NCBI GenBank assembly: GCA_050916095.1
Contig: CP050901.1
Location: 868,001 to 932,000 of the forward strand
Direction: 5' to 3'
From: JANPCX01 sp050916095
GTDB taxonomy: Bacteria; Pseudomonadota; Gammaproteobacteria; Burkholderiales; Burkholderiaceae_C
Length of the DNA: 64,000 nt
The notes beneath the pieces were generated by a model that saw nothing but the letters and a program-made list of their open reading frames with translations, did not search any database and was not told where the DNA came from. Below are positions 8,362 to 16,564 of the stretch, piece by piece (the first letter of the stretch is position 1; the number at the start of each line of letters is the position of its first letter). The position numbers and the translations under genes were made by a program.

Positions 8362-9426
8362 TCAGCAGTTGCTGTGAATGGCAATGTCCTTGGACAGTTT
8401 CTGTGGCGCTGGAAACACCGTGATCGTTCGCGCCCGCAACTGCCCACAGCCGCCGTCCACCTCCTGCGCGGCCGACTGACGCAAGGTGGTGAGTACGCCC
8501 TGCTTGCGCAGCGATTCCGCCAACTCCAGTGCCAGTGCCCAGTCAGGCCGCTGGTAGGGCAGGTCGGCCACGGCGTTGTAGGGGATCATGTTCAGGATGG
8601 CGTACTTGCCTTGCAGCAAACGGGCGACGCCGTCCATTTCTTGTGGCGTGTCGTTGATGCCTTTGAGCAGCGTCCACTGGTATTGAATCGGGTAACCCGT
8701 GGTGCGGGCATAAACCTCGCCCTGTTCAACCAACTCGGCCACCGACATGTTCGGTGCGCGGGGCAACAAACGGCGGCGCAAACCATCGTCTGTTGTGTGC
8801 AGCGACAGCGCCAGTGCCGGTTTCACACGGCCCAGCGGCAGGCGCTCAAACACACGCGCATCACCGACCGTGGAGAAGACCAAATTTTTGTGGCCAATGC
8901 CACCTGCTGTGCCCAACAAGTCGATGGCTTCCAGCACGTTGTCTAGGTTGTGCGCAGGTTCGCCCATGCCCATGAAGACCACTTTTTTGACGGGCTTGTG
9001 GGCACGCGCCAAGGCTACCTGGGCCACGATCTCAGCGCTGCTGAGTTGCCGCAACAAACCTTCTCGGCCCGTCATGCAAAACACACAGCCCACCGCGCAG
9101 CCCACTTGGGTAGACACACACAGCCCGTCTTTGGGCAGGCGCACGCTTTCCACGTTTTGGTCATCGGCTAACCGCAGCAGCAAACGCGAAGAGCCGTCTG
9201 CGGCGGGGTGCTCCGACTGCAAATGCAGCAGTTGATTCAGTTCCGACCAAAGTTCAGGCAGCGCTTGTCGCATCCGCAGCGGCAAAAAGTGCTCCGCTTT
9301 GCGGCGACCACTGTCATGCGGCAATGCTTGCGCCCACAAGCGCAAAAACCGTTCTTCGTGGACGGGCAGTGCACCCAACGAGCGCAACTGCTCGCGCAGC
9401 TCGGCAACGCGTAAAGGCAAGGTCAT
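8362..9426 (-). CDS. RlmN-family radical SAM rRNA methyltransferase
   Basis: A 354-residue enzyme of the RlmN/Cfr family, which methylates an adenine of 23S rRNA (and tRNA for RlmN). The radical-SAM cluster motif Cx3Cx2C appears as CAVGCVFC (about residues 118-125), followed by the family motif MGMGEPAHNLDNV, the LKGINDTPQE motif and the C-terminal catalytic cysteine in GGCGQLRAR. It is divergent from the housekeeping form in several motifs, so it may be a second paralogue. Its start overlaps the ureG stop by 4 bases (ATGA), giving unusual coupling to the urease accessory genes. Confidence 0.85.
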   Translation of the reverse strand: MTLPLRVAELREQLRSLGALPVHEERFLRLWAQALPHDSGRRKAEHFLPLRMRQALPELWSELNQLLHLQSEHPAADGSSRLLLRLADDQNVESVRLPKDGLCVSTQVGCAVGCVFCMTGREGLLRQLSSAEIVAQVALARAHKPVKKVVFMGMGEPAHNLDNVLEAIDLLGTAGGIGHKNLVFSTVGDARVFERLPLGRVKPALALSLHTTDDGLRRRLLPRAPNMSVAELVEQGEVYARTTGYPIQYQWTLLKGINDTPQEMDGVARLLQGKYAILNMIPYNAVADLPYQRPDWALALELAESLRKQGVLTTLRQSAAQEVDGGCGQLRARTITVFPAPQKLSKDIAIHSNC

Positions 9427-10112
9427 GCCTTGAGCAAACCTTTGGCCTCGATGAATCTCACCACTTCATCCAAACCCGCTTTGGTTTTGAGGTTGGTCAT
9501 CACAAAGGGCTTGAGCCCCTGTTGCCCGGTGCGCATGCGGGTGGTGTCCGCCTGCATCACGTCCAGGTTCGCACCCACGTAGGGTGCCAGGTCGGTTTTG
9601 TTGATGACGAAGAGGTCGCTCTTGGTGATGCCGGGGCCGCCTTTACGAGGAATTTTTTCGCCTGCGGCCACGTCGATCACGTAGATCGTCAAATCACTCA
9701 GCTCGGGGCTGAAGGTGGCGGCCAGATTGTCGCCGCCGCTTTCGATGAAAACGATGTCGGCGTTGGGGAATTTCTCCAGCATGCGGTCCACCGCCTCCAA
9801 GTTGATGGAGGCGTCTTCACGAATCGCAGTGTGCGGGCAACCGCCGGTTTCCACGCCCATGATGCGCTCGGCATCCAGCGCACCGGCTACGGTGAGCAGG
9901 CGCTGGTCTTCCTTGGTGTAGATGTCGTTGGTGACCACGACCAAGTCGTAGTGGTCGCGCATGGCCTTGCACAGCATTTCGACCAACGTGGTTTTGCCTG
10001 AGCCGACCGGGCCGCCCACGCCGACGCGCAGCGGGGGCAACTTTTTGCTGCGGTTTTTGATGTGGTGCAAGGCGCTGCCGTTGTCGCTGGTGTGAAGGAC
10101 GGTGGTGTTCAT
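9423..10112 (-). CDS. ureG: Urease accessory GTPase UreG
   Basis: A 229-residue GTPase that delivers nickel to urease during GTP-driven maturation. The P-loop GGPVGSGKTTL (about residues 33-43), the metal-binding CPH motif (ETGGCPHTAIREDAS) and the NKTDLA guanine-specificity motif are all present, so it should be functional. It overlaps ureF (4 bases) and the RlmN-like gene (4 bases) and is the last urease gene of the minus-strand operon. Confidence 0.97.
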   Translation of the reverse strand: MNTTVLHTSDNGSALHHIKNRSKKLPPLRVGVGGPVGSGKTTLVEMLCKAMRDHYDLVVVTNDIYTKEDQRLLTVAGALDAERIMGVETGGCPHTAIREDASINLEAVDRMLEKFPNADIVFIESGGDNLAATFSPELSDLTIYVIDVAAGEKIPRKGGPGITKSDLFVINKTDLAPYVGANLDVMQADTTRMRTGQQGLKPFVMTNLKTKAGLDEVVRFIEAKGLLKA

Positions 10113-10849
10113 GATCGGAAAAGCCTGGAGTATTGGGTTTCGTGTTGGGCTGACAAGATGGCCAGCATGGGGCTGTGGGCCTGGCGGTCATCATCGTGCA
10201 AGTTCAATGCCTGCTCTACCGCTGCGGGAATTTGTGCGCACAACGCGGCCAACACACGCTGTCCCGCACTTTGGCCCAAGGGCACGGCTTTGAGCGCAGC
10301 TTGCACCATGTTTTCGGCCCAGCCAAACGCCAAACTCAAAAGTGCTTCGCGCACGGGGGCTCCGGTTTGTTGCGCCGCCAAAGCAAATGCGACGGGCCAG
10401 GTGGGTGAGGGTTGCAGTGTGGCGAGTTGCTGCACGCGAGGGTCGCGTTCGCCACCGTGTTCGTCGGTCACGGTTTGGTTCTTCAACCACTCGGCCAAGG
10501 AGCGGCCCATCTGCTGGGTTTGTTGGCGAAATTCACTGCTTTCGCGTGTGGCCAGCACCCAGTGGTTCAAGCTGTGCACACGTTCCAGGTTGCCGTCACG
10601 CCAAGCGGCAAACGCCTGCGCGACCACGGCCAGCTCGCAGCGTGCGAGGCTGAGTTGCAATTGGTCTTGCAGCCACAGGCTGGCTTGCGCCTCGGTGCTG
10701 ACACGCCCGCTGTCCACTGCCGCTTCGAAACCTTCCGAATAGCTGAAGCCACCCACCGGCAAGGCGGGTGAGGCCAGCCACATCAGGTGGAGCAGGGCGT
10801 GGGCGCTGAGCGAGGCGCTGTGGGGTGGTGGCACTGCACCGTGTTCCAT
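10109..10849 (-). CDS. ureF: Urease accessory protein UreF
   Basis: A 246-residue helical UreF protein, identified by LMWLASPALPVGGFSYSEGFE, the family N-terminal signature, and by position between ureE and ureG. UreF acts with UreD(H) and UreG in the urease activation complex. I start it at ATG 10849 (MEHGAVPPPHS), 13 bases after the ureE stop. The reading frame stays open for 110 codons upstream, but that part is the out-of-frame shadow of the ureE His-rich tail and is rejected. Confidence 0.94.
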   Translation of the reverse strand: MEHGAVPPPHSASLSAHALLHLMWLASPALPVGGFSYSEGFEAAVDSGRVSTEAQASLWLQDQLQLSLARCELAVVAQAFAAWRDGNLERVHSLNHWVLATRESSEFRQQTQQMGRSLAEWLKNQTVTDEHGGERDPRVQQLATLQPSPTWPVAFALAAQQTGAPVREALLSLAFGWAENMVQAALKAVPLGQSAGQRVLAALCAQIPAAVEQALNLHDDDRQAHSPMLAILSAQHETQYSRLFRS

Positions 10850-10862
10850 CGCTGCCAAGGGG

Positions 10863-11603
10863 TCAGTGGTGGTCGTGGTCGTGGTCATGGTCGTGACCGC
10901 AGCCCGGGCCATGCACATGCGGCGCGGGTGCGGATTGAATGGGGATGGACAGTGGCTTGCGTGGGCTCGCCACGGTCGCAGCCTGTTCTGCGGGGGACGT
11001 GGGATGTGCGTGGCTGTGCGCGTGACCATGGTCGTGGCCATGGTTGCAGCCCGGGCCATGCACATGGGTGTCGGCGGCGGGGGAGGCTGTGGTGTGGTGT
11101 GCATGACCATGGTCGTGCTCGCCATGCCCATGGCCGTGTCCACCACCCGTTTGGCCATAAGCCCCCGCCCCAGGGTCAAAGGGTTCGGTCACCTCCTGCA
11201 CCGTCAAATGCATTTGACGCAGCATGTCGGCCAGCACATGGTCGGGCTCCAGCTTCAAGTGATCCGGTGCCAGTTGTAGGGCCACATGGCGGTTGCCCAG
11301 GTGGTAGGCGGCGCGGGTCAAATCGAATGCTGATCCGTGGGCGCTGCAAAACGTCACCTTCAGCACGGGCTGCGGCGCGGCCAGCACCCGAATCAGCGAA
11401 CCGTCTTCTGCCACCAACACATCGCCACCGCGCACCACGGTGCCACGCGGCAAAAACACACCCAGGGTGCGGCCGGAGGAATCAAGGGCATCGAAGCGGC
11501 TTTTCTGGCGCACATCCCAGTCCAGCTCGACGCTCGCGGCGCGTTTGAGCAGCACGGGGGCCAGGCCTTGGCCTTGGGGGAGGAGTTTGTTGATGGTGAG
11601 CAT
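10863..11603 (-). CDS. ureE: Urease nickel metallochaperone UreE with very long His-rich tail
   Basis: A 246-residue UreE, clearly longer than the usual 150-170. The N-terminal peptide-binding domain (residues 1-75) and the metal-binding domain (about 76-150, with the conserved HLGNRHVALQL) are intact. The remaining third is a His/Asp/Gly-rich tail with several HGHGHGEHDHGHAHH-like blocks, ending in a run of alternating His and Asp. Such tails bind and store Ni2+. The corresponding DNA is a degenerate repeat that could expand or contract by slippage. An insert of about 2.4 kb separates it from ureC. Confidence 0.95.
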   Translation of the reverse strand: MLTINKLLPQGQGLAPVLLKRAASVELDWDVRQKSRFDALDSSGRTLGVFLPRGTVVRGGDVLVAEDGSLIRVLAAPQPVLKVTFCSAHGSAFDLTRAAYHLGNRHVALQLAPDHLKLEPDHVLADMLRQMHLTVQEVTEPFDPGAGAYGQTGGGHGHGHGEHDHGHAHHTTASPAADTHVHGPGCNHGHDHGHAHSHAHPTSPAEQAATVASPRKPLSIPIQSAPAPHVHGPGCGHDHDHDHDHH

Positions 11604-11610
11604 GGGGCAA

Positions 11611-12030
11611 TCAATCTGATTTGAAAGGGTTGACGATCTTCACACCCGCCATCGTGGCACCGTGCTGAAGGTCTTCGGTGAGCAATTCGGCGCAACCACT
11701 TTGGATGGCGGCCTGCACAATGAGTGCGTCATAGAACGACAAGTTCCAGCGCACCTTGACCTGCAAGGCTTGCGAAATCATCAGCGGCGAGCTGTTCACA
11801 ATTTCAAAGCCCGCAAAAAAATCCAGCCGCTCATGAATCACGGCGGGCGGCATCAGCAGCTTGCGCAGCGCCGTGGACGCGAACTCTTGCAGCACCTGGG
11901 TGGACAGCACACCGGAGCCCGCAATGTGGTGTGTTTGGATCAAGTCAATGGCGCGGTGCTGTTTGTCGGTTGCGTCGCTGGAGTCGGCGTAGACGAGCAC
12001 ATTGGTGTCAATGAAACTACGAACGCTCAT
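11611..12030 (-). CDS. PIN-domain toxin (VapC-like)
   Basis: A 139-residue PIN-domain ribonuclease. The acidic residues are visible: FIDTNVLVYAD (first Asp), an internal Glu (VLQEFAS), the Asp in LSFYDALIVQAA and Glu/Asp in LLTEDLQHG. It probably cleaves tRNA or rRNA when freed from its antitoxin. The ATG at 12030 begins the conserved MSVRSFIDTN and overlaps the antitoxin gene by 14 bases. It forms a type II module inserted between ureC and ureE. Confidence 0.88.
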   Translation of the reverse strand: MSVRSFIDTNVLVYADSSDATDKQHRAIDLIQTHHIAGSGVLSTQVLQEFASTALRKLLMPPAVIHERLDFFAGFEIVNSSPLMISQALQVKVRWNLSFYDALIVQAAIQSGCAELLTEDLQHGATMAGVKIVNPFKSD

Positions 12031-12244
12031 TGATCTCGTCTCGGTTGAAGCGCCAGCCCTTGAGTTGGTAGGGCGAGGCCAGCGCCGACTTTTTATAGGC
12101 CTCGGCGGCCGCGATGCGCTGCTGCTCGCCACCCAAACGCTCCAGGTATTCGCGCACCGCCTGATTCAGGCTTTTTCCCATGGCCTGCGCCGCTTGCCTT
12201 GCGCGCTCGGCCACCTGTTCGTCTACAGCCAAAGTGATGTTCAT
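12017..12244 (-). CDS. VapB-like antitoxin (ribbon-helix-helix type)
   Basis: A 75-residue small protein upstream of and overlapping the PIN toxin. The N-terminal MNITLAVDEQVAERARQAAQ and the following SLNQAVREYLERL fit a ribbon-helix-helix DNA-binding fold of the DUF6364/CopG kind; the charged C-terminus (GWRFNRDEINERS) would wrap the toxin. I prefer ATG 12244, which has an AAGGAGCG ribosome binding site at good spacing, over the ATG 7 codons earlier. It probably autoregulates the pair. Confidence 0.82.
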   Translation of the reverse strand: MNITLAVDEQVAERARQAAQAMGKSLNQAVREYLERLGGEQQRIAAAEAYKKSALASPYQLKGWRFNRDEINERS

Positions 12245-12363
12245 GGTGTTTCGCTCCTTGTTCAACGGCGCGCAAAGCGCGCGTGATATGTGAACACATA
12301 ATACGTGTAAATTGTCGGTGGCTGTGCTTCAAAAATCAAGCGGCGCAGCGCCGTTTCCACTGT

Positions 12364-13020
12364 TCAAGAGGTGGACTTGGCCTGTCCGCCCATGGCCGTC
12401 AACACGCCCAAACCAATGAACGCCCCACCCGCCACACGCCGGCCCCAGGGTGCTTGTCCGGCGCTGCGCGCCAAACGCGGTGCGAGCCAACTGGCCAGCA
12501 GCACATAGGCCAAGTCCGTGCAGGCGGCTACCGCCACGAACACGCTGCCAAGCAACAGGCTTTGTTGCAGGTGGTTGGCGTGCGGGCTCATGAACTGCGG
12601 CAAAAACGCGGCGAAGAAGAGGGCGGTCTTGGGGTTGAGCAGGGCCACCACAAACCCATCGCGGAACACCTTGCCCAAGGCGAGCCGGGGCACTTGAGCC
12701 GCGCTGGCGTTGGTATCGTCTTTTGCGCGCAGCAAACGCAGGCCCAGGTAAATGAGATAGGCCGCGCCCGCCCACTTCACCACCGTGAACGCCAGCGACG
12801 ACACCGCGAACAACGCGGCCAGCCCCACCGCCGCACCCACCGCATTGCCGAGGTTGCCCAAGGCCACACCCAGCACCGAAGCCAAGCCCGACGCCCGGCC
12901 TTGCGACAAGGTGCGCGTGAGGATGTAAACCACGGCAGGGCCCGGCGTCAGCGCCAGGGCCAGGCTGGCGGCGACGAAGGTCAGCAGGAGGGGGAGTGGG
13001 GGGAGGATGTCGGTGGGCAT
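12364..13020 (-). CDS. LysE/RhtB family amino-acid exporter
   Basis: A 218-residue inner-membrane protein with about six hydrophobic segments and the LysE signature ALTPGPAVVYILTRTLSQGR near the N-terminus. The family exports basic or neutral amino acids or related metabolites; the substrate here is unknown. The start at ATG 13020 gives the expected N-terminus (MPTDILPPLPLLLTFVAA). It lies inside the segment separating ureC from ureE, so it probably arrived with the toxin-antitoxin genes rather than belonging to urease. Confidence 0.88.
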   Translation of the reverse strand: MPTDILPPLPLLLTFVAASLALALTPGPAVVYILTRTLSQGRASGLASVLGVALGNLGNAVGAAVGLAALFAVSSLAFTVVKWAGAAYLIYLGLRLLRAKDDTNASAAQVPRLALGKVFRDGFVVALLNPKTALFFAAFLPQFMSPHANHLQQSLLLGSVFVAVAACTDLAYVLLASWLAPRLARSAGQAPWGRRVAGGAFIGLGVLTAMGGQAKSTS

Positions 13021-13076
13021 GGGGTGATTGGTTTGGGGTTGGTCTTGTCGAGGCAAGTTTTGTTCCCAGAGTGCTT

Positions 13077-13239
13077 GGGAACCTCTGCAAAACCCGTCGC
13101 GGCGCCGAATCGTTCGGACTCGGGCGGTCTGCCGCGTTGAGTTCCTTGCCAATAGCTTCGGCTTTGGCTGCGAAACTCGCCTTGCAGCCCATCCCGATCC
13201 GAACGCTCGGCATCCACGACAGGTTTTGCAGAGGTTCCC
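13077..13239. mobile_element. MITE-like element with terminal inverted repeats (copy 1)
   Basis: A 163-bp non-coding element bounded by inverted repeats: GGGAACCTCTGCAAAACC at 13077 and its complement ending at 13239, about 22 bp with one mismatch. Its interior (GACTCGGGCGGTCT, CTTGCCAATAG, CCCATCCCGATCCG) matches that of the element at 38889-39058, so both belong to one family. No transposase is encoded; mobilisation in trans, perhaps by an IS5-like transposase, is inference. Confidence 0.75.
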
Positions 13240-13328
13240 TTGGTGAGTGCGAGTTTGCGCCAGCGGTGGAATTCGAGGATGGTCTTCGGTTTGGTGGTTT
13301 GCATTGCAAATGCACTACACTGTCGTCT

Positions 13329-13610
13329 ATGAAAACCGCCACCATCCCCTCTGTCCGTGTTGAGCCCGACCTGCGTGCCGAGTTGGAGTCCCTGTTGGGT
13401 GACGGCGAAACGGTGTCCGAGTTCGTTGAAACGTCGGTGCGTGCCGCTGTGTCGAGGCGACGGTACCAGGCTGAGTTTGTGGCGCGAGGCTTGCAGTCCT
13501 TGGCGGATGCGCGTCAGAACAACGACTATGTGGATGCCGATGTGGTCATAGCGCAATTGCAGCGCAAATTGGATGCGGCGCGTGGCCGCAAGCCTGCAAG
13601 ACGCAAGTAA
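13329..13610 (+). CDS. Type II antitoxin partner of the ParE/RelE-like toxin
   Basis: A 93-residue protein just upstream (10-base gap) of a ParE-like toxin gene. The N-terminus (MKTATIPSVRVEPDLRAELE) and the segment GETVSEFVETSVRAAVSRRR suggest a ribbon-helix-helix antitoxin of the YlcI/YnfO or ParD kind; the basic tail ends RGRKPARRK. I chose ATG 13329, since the upstream extension runs into the MITE-like element. Gene order antitoxin-toxin is canonical. Confidence 0.8.
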   Translation: MKTATIPSVRVEPDLRAELESLLGDGETVSEFVETSVRAAVSRRRYQAEFVARGLQSLADARQNNDYVDADVVIAQLQRKLDAARGRKPARRK

Positions 13611-13620
13611 CTAGCGGCAG

Positions 13621-13938
13621 ATGACGTTTCGTGTTCGACTGACACGTGGTGCCCAAGACGATTTGCAGCGTCTGTTCGACTTCATTTTGGAGCGAGAGCT
13701 CGCGCGTGACGGTGGCGACTTGCTTTTGCCTGAGCAAGCCTTGGCCGCCATTCAAGCGGGCATGGGCATCCTGAAAACCTCGCCTTTCACCTGCCGCAAA
13801 GTCGGTGCCAGCCCTTTCCTGCGCGAGTTGATCATCTCGTTTGGTGGCTCAGGTTATGTGGCGCTGTTCGAGATTGTGGGCAGCGACGAGGTGGTGGTGG
13901 CTGCCGTTCGCCACCAGCTTGAAGAGGACTATCACTGA
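13621..13938 (+). CDS. RelE/ParE family toxin
   Basis: A 105-residue protein of the RelE/ParE fold: VRLTRGAQDDLQRLFDFILE at the start, FLRELIISFGGSGYVALFEI in the beta-sheet region and a C-terminal VVVAAVRHQLEEDY, the usual ParE ending. ParE members poison DNA gyrase, while RelE members cleave mRNA; the residues visible do not settle which. Its stop lies at the beginning of a short tandem repeat (13931-13961). Confidence 0.85.
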   Translation: MTFRVRLTRGAQDDLQRLFDFILERELARDGGDLLLPEQALAAIQAGMGILKTSPFTCRKVGASPFLRELIISFGGSGYVALFEIVGSDEVVVAAVRHQLEEDYH

Positions 13939-13961
13939 TCACTGATCACTGATCACTGATC
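13931..13961. repeat. Tandem 7-bp repeat (ATCACTG x 4.4)
   Basis: Four and a half copies of ATCACTG start within the last codons of the ParE-like toxin gene and run past its stop codon. Each unit contains an in-frame or near-frame TGA, so slippage would hardly change the protein. It is probably a replication-slippage product. Confidence 0.9.
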
Positions 13962-13997
13962 GGTGGTGGTGGGGATTTGTTTGACCAGCAATGTCCG

Positions 13998-15755
13998 TCA
14001 AAACAAAAAATACCGCTGCGCCATAGGCAACACAGACGCCGGTTCGCAAGTCAGCAGCACCCCATCCGCCCGCACCTCATAGGTCTGCGCATCAATCTCC
14101 ATGCGCGGCGTGTAGTGGTTGTGCACCATGTGTTCTTTCTTTACGGTGCGGCAACCTTTGACGAGGCCGATGTGTTTGTGCAGGTTGAGCATGTCTTGCA
14201 CATTGCCGGTGATGGCGGCTTGGCTCAGGAAGGTGATGGAGCCTTTGTGCAGCGCGCCGCCGAAGGCACCGAACATGGGGCGGTAGTGCACGGGTTGTGG
14301 CGTGGGAATGCTGGCGTTGGGGTCACCCATGGCGGCGGCGGCGATGAAGCCGCCTTTCATGATGAGTGAGGGCTTCACGCCGAAGAAGGCGGGTTTCCAA
14401 AACACCAGGTCGGCCCATTTGCCTTCTTCCACGCTGCCTACCTCGTGGGCGATGCCGTGGGCCAGGGCGGGGTTCATGGTGTATTTGGCGATGTAACGTT
14501 TGACGCGGTGGTTATCGTTGCGCGAATGGGCTTCGACAGGCTCAGCCTGAACGGAGGAGGGTGGGGGCAACCATCCGCGCTGCACTTTCATCTTGTGCGC
14601 CGTCTGCCAGGTGCGGATGATGACCTCACCGACGCGGCCCATGGCCTGGCTGTCGCTGCTCATCATGCTGATGGCGCCGAGGTCGTGCAGGATGTCTTCG
14701 GCGGCAATGGTTTCGCGGCGGATGCGGCTTTCGGCAAAAGCCAGGTCTTCGGCAATGCTGGCGTCCAAGTGATGGCAGACCATAAGCATGTCCAGGTGCT
14801 CGTCGATGGTGTTGACCGTGTAGGGCCGCGTGGGGTTGGTGCTGGAAGGCAGCACATTGTTTTCGCCCACCACCTTGAGGATGTCGGGCGCATGCCCGCC
14901 ACCTGCGCCTTCGGTGTGGAAGCTGTGGATGGTGCGGCCTTTGAAGGCGGCGATGGTGTCTTCTACAAAACCGCTTTCATTCAGCGTGTCGGTGTGGATG
15001 GCCACCTGGGTGTCGGTCTCTTCGGCCACGCTCAGGCAGGTGTCGATGGCGGCGGGTGTGGTGCCCCAGTCTTCATGCAGCTTCATGCCGATGGCACCGG
15101 CTTCAATTTGCTGGCGCAGGGCTTCGGGGCGGCTGGCGTTGCCTTTGCCGAGGAAGCCGAGGTTCATCGGGAAGGCATCGGCCGCTTGCAGCATGCGGGC
15201 GATGTTGGCCGGGCCAGGCGTGCAGGTGGTGGCAAAGGTGCCGGTGGCGGGGCCTGTGCCGCCGCCGAGCATGGTGGTGACGCCGCTCATCAGGGCTTCT
15301 TCAATTTGCTGTGGGCAAATGAAGTGGATGTGGCTGTCGATGCCGCCTGCGGTGACGATCATTCCCTCGGCTGCAATCACTTCGGTGCCGGGGCCGATGA
15401 TGATGTCCACCCCAGGCTGCACATCGGGGTTCCCGGCTTTGCCGATGCGCACGATGCGGCTGCCACGCAAGCCGATGTCGGCTTTGACGATGCCCCAGTG
15501 GTCCACGATGAGGGCATTGGTGATGACGCAGTCCACCGCGTCGTGGCGGCCCGGGCCATTGACCCGCTGGCTTTGACCCATGCCGTCGCGGATGACTTTG
15601 CCACCACCGAATTTCACTTCTTCGCCGTAACCGCCGGCTTTGAGCGTGTAGTCCTGTTCGACTTCAATGATGAGTTCGGTGTCAGCCAGGCGAACGCGGT
15701 CGCCTGTGGTGGGGCCGAACATTTCGGCGTAAGCGCGGCGGTTCAGTGTGGTCAT
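13998..15755 (-). CDS. ureC: Urease alpha subunit UreC with a repeat-derived insertion
   Basis: A 585-residue catalytic subunit that hydrolyses urea at a dinuclear nickel site. All key motifs are present: HIHFICPQQ (Ni ligands), GMKLHEDWG (carbamylated Lys), AIHTDTLNESG and HSFHTEGAGGGHAPD (His), MVCHHLDASI (flap His) and MSSDSQAMGRVGE (Asp). The loop after HKMKVQRG, normally followed by a short Gly/Asp segment and RNDNFRVKRY, here carries about 17 extra residues including PPSSVQAEPVEAHS, encoded by a dispersed repeat at 14532-14554. The start at ATG 15755 gives the canonical MTTLNRRAYAEMFGPTTGD. Confidence 0.97.
   Translation of the reverse strand: MTTLNRRAYAEMFGPTTGDRVRLADTELIIEVEQDYTLKAGGYGEEVKFGGGKVIRDGMGQSQRVNGPGRHDAVDCVITNALIVDHWGIVKADIGLRGSRIVRIGKAGNPDVQPGVDIIIGPGTEVIAAEGMIVTAGGIDSHIHFICPQQIEEALMSGVTTMLGGGTGPATGTFATTCTPGPANIARMLQAADAFPMNLGFLGKGNASRPEALRQQIEAGAIGMKLHEDWGTTPAAIDTCLSVAEETDTQVAIHTDTLNESGFVEDTIAAFKGRTIHSFHTEGAGGGHAPDILKVVGENNVLPSSTNPTRPYTVNTIDEHLDMLMVCHHLDASIAEDLAFAESRIRRETIAAEDILHDLGAISMMSSDSQAMGRVGEVIIRTWQTAHKMKVQRGWLPPPSSVQAEPVEAHSRNDNHRVKRYIAKYTMNPALAHGIAHEVGSVEEGKWADLVFWKPAFFGVKPSLIMKGGFIAAAAMGDPNASIPTPQPVHYRPMFGAFGGALHKGSITFLSQAAITGNVQDMLNLHKHIGLVKGCRTVKKEHMVHNHYTPRMEIDAQTYEVRADGVLLTCEPASVLPMAQRYFLF
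14532..14554. repeat. Dispersed palindromic repeat inside ureC
   Basis: A copy of the TTCGACAGGCTCAG repeat lies in frame in ureC and encodes AEPVEA on the minus strand. The reading frame on both sides is intact, so the insertion kept the phase. Confidence 0.92.
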
Positions 15756-15777
15756 GGTGTACGGATCTCGATTATTT

Positions 15778-16083
15778 TTAAAGTGCGCCTTGCACCAAGC
15801 CGCGAAACCCCCACACCTGCCGCTCGCCCGCATAGTCCACCAATTCCACCGTGCGCTGCTGTCCCGGTTCAAATCGCACGGCGGTGCCCGAGGTGATGTT
15901 CAAGCGTTTGCCACGCGCAGCGGTACGGTCGAATACCAATGCTGCATTGGTTTCTGCAAAGTGGTAGTGCGAGCCGACTTGTATCGGGCGGTCGCCGCTG
16001 TTTTTCACCACCACGGTGAGGGTGGGGCGGCCTGCGTTGAGAAGGTGTTCGCCCTCGTCGGTGAAAAGTTCGCCAGGGATCAT
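15778..16083 (-). CDS. ureB: Urease beta subunit UreB
   Basis: A 101-residue structural subunit, recognised by MIPGELFTDEGEHLLNAGRPT, the PIQVGSHYHFAETN motif and the conserved end RQVWGFRGLVQGAL. UreB forms the trimer of trimers with UreA and UreC. The start ATG at 16083 overlaps the stop of the upstream membrane-protein gene by 4 bases. It ends 22 bases before ureC. Confidence 0.96.
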   Translation of the reverse strand: MIPGELFTDEGEHLLNAGRPTLTVVVKNSGDRPIQVGSHYHFAETNAALVFDRTAARGKRLNITSGTAVRFEPGQQRTVELVDYAGERQVWGFRGLVQGAL

Positions 16084-16409
16084 GGTTGATCCTTGTGTTG
16101 CGATGGACGTGTCGACGATGCGGCTCGTTTGGATTTTTTGTGGAACCAGCGCAGCGTCAACCACGCACAAACCGCCAAGACGGGCGGCAATACCACCCAG
16201 GCTTCGAGTTGGACTTGTGCGAGCCAGTCTTGTAAATCCGTCAGGTGATGGGCTATGTTCAGCAGGTCGTGGTGGTGGCCACCGTCTGCCCCAGTGTGGG
16301 CAAAAGCGCCGCTGGCCAGCAAGGTCAACGTGAGGGCCGCAATCAGGGACAGGGCAACTGTGAGCGTGGTTTGCACTCGGGGTGTCAGTGGGCGCATGGG
16401 CATCTCCAT
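16080..16409 (-). CDS. Small membrane protein of the urease operon
   Basis: About 109 residues with an N-terminal hydrophobic segment (TTLTVALSLIAALTLTLLASGAFA), then the His-rich TGADGGHHHD, and a second hydrophobic segment (WVVLPPVLAVCAWLTLRWFH). Position (between ureA and ureB) and the His-rich motif after the first segment recall UreJ/HupE-type nickel permeases, but it is far too short, so this is at most a truncated or unrelated protein. Three in-frame ATGs (16409, 16403, 16397) compete; the last has a GGAG at good spacing. Upstream of the ATGs lies a dispersed repeat. Confidence 0.7.
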   Translation of the reverse strand: MEMPMRPLTPRVQTTLTVALSLIAALTLTLLASGAFAHTGADGGHHHDLLNIAHHLTDLQDWLAQVQLEAWVVLPPVLAVCAWLTLRWFHKKSKRAASSTRPSQHKDQP

Positions 16410-16430
16410 CGGTGGGGTGGTTTGGGGCAG

Positions 16431-16515
16431 CTCATGAGAAAACGCCGGGCCGCTCCCAAGTTTTCTCATCCCCCTTGGGGGGCCTGGCGCAAAGCGACAG
16501 GTCTGGGGGCGCTCA
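16431..16515. repeat. Dispersed 85-bp repeat with GAGAAAAC hairpin (copy 1)
   Basis: This 85-bp stretch is nearly identical to 28346-28432. It starts CTCATGAGAAAACGCCGGGC and contains the hairpin GAGAAAAC...GTTTTCTC, a G-rich middle and the end GACAGGTCTGGGG. Here it sits between ureA and the small membrane-protein gene of the urease operon. No coding role is likely. Confidence 0.9.
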
Positions 16516-16564
16516 ATACTCAAGCGTCAAGCGTTGACATTGAATGACGCACCAAATGCAGCAT

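Noticed and set aside
10850..11179. N-terminal extension of ureF rich in Met/Thr/Pro/His
   Set aside because: Out-of-frame reading of the ureE His-rich tail; the UreF family starts near MEHGAV.
13931..13961. Possible CRISPR-like or direct repeat array
   Set aside because: Seven-base tandem units with no spacers; slippage repeat only. No CRISPR array or cas gene was found in the window.
14445..15896. Plus-strand frame of about 483 codons opposite ureC
   Set aside because: ureC is certain from its active-site motifs; the opposite frame is an artefact of high GC at third positions.
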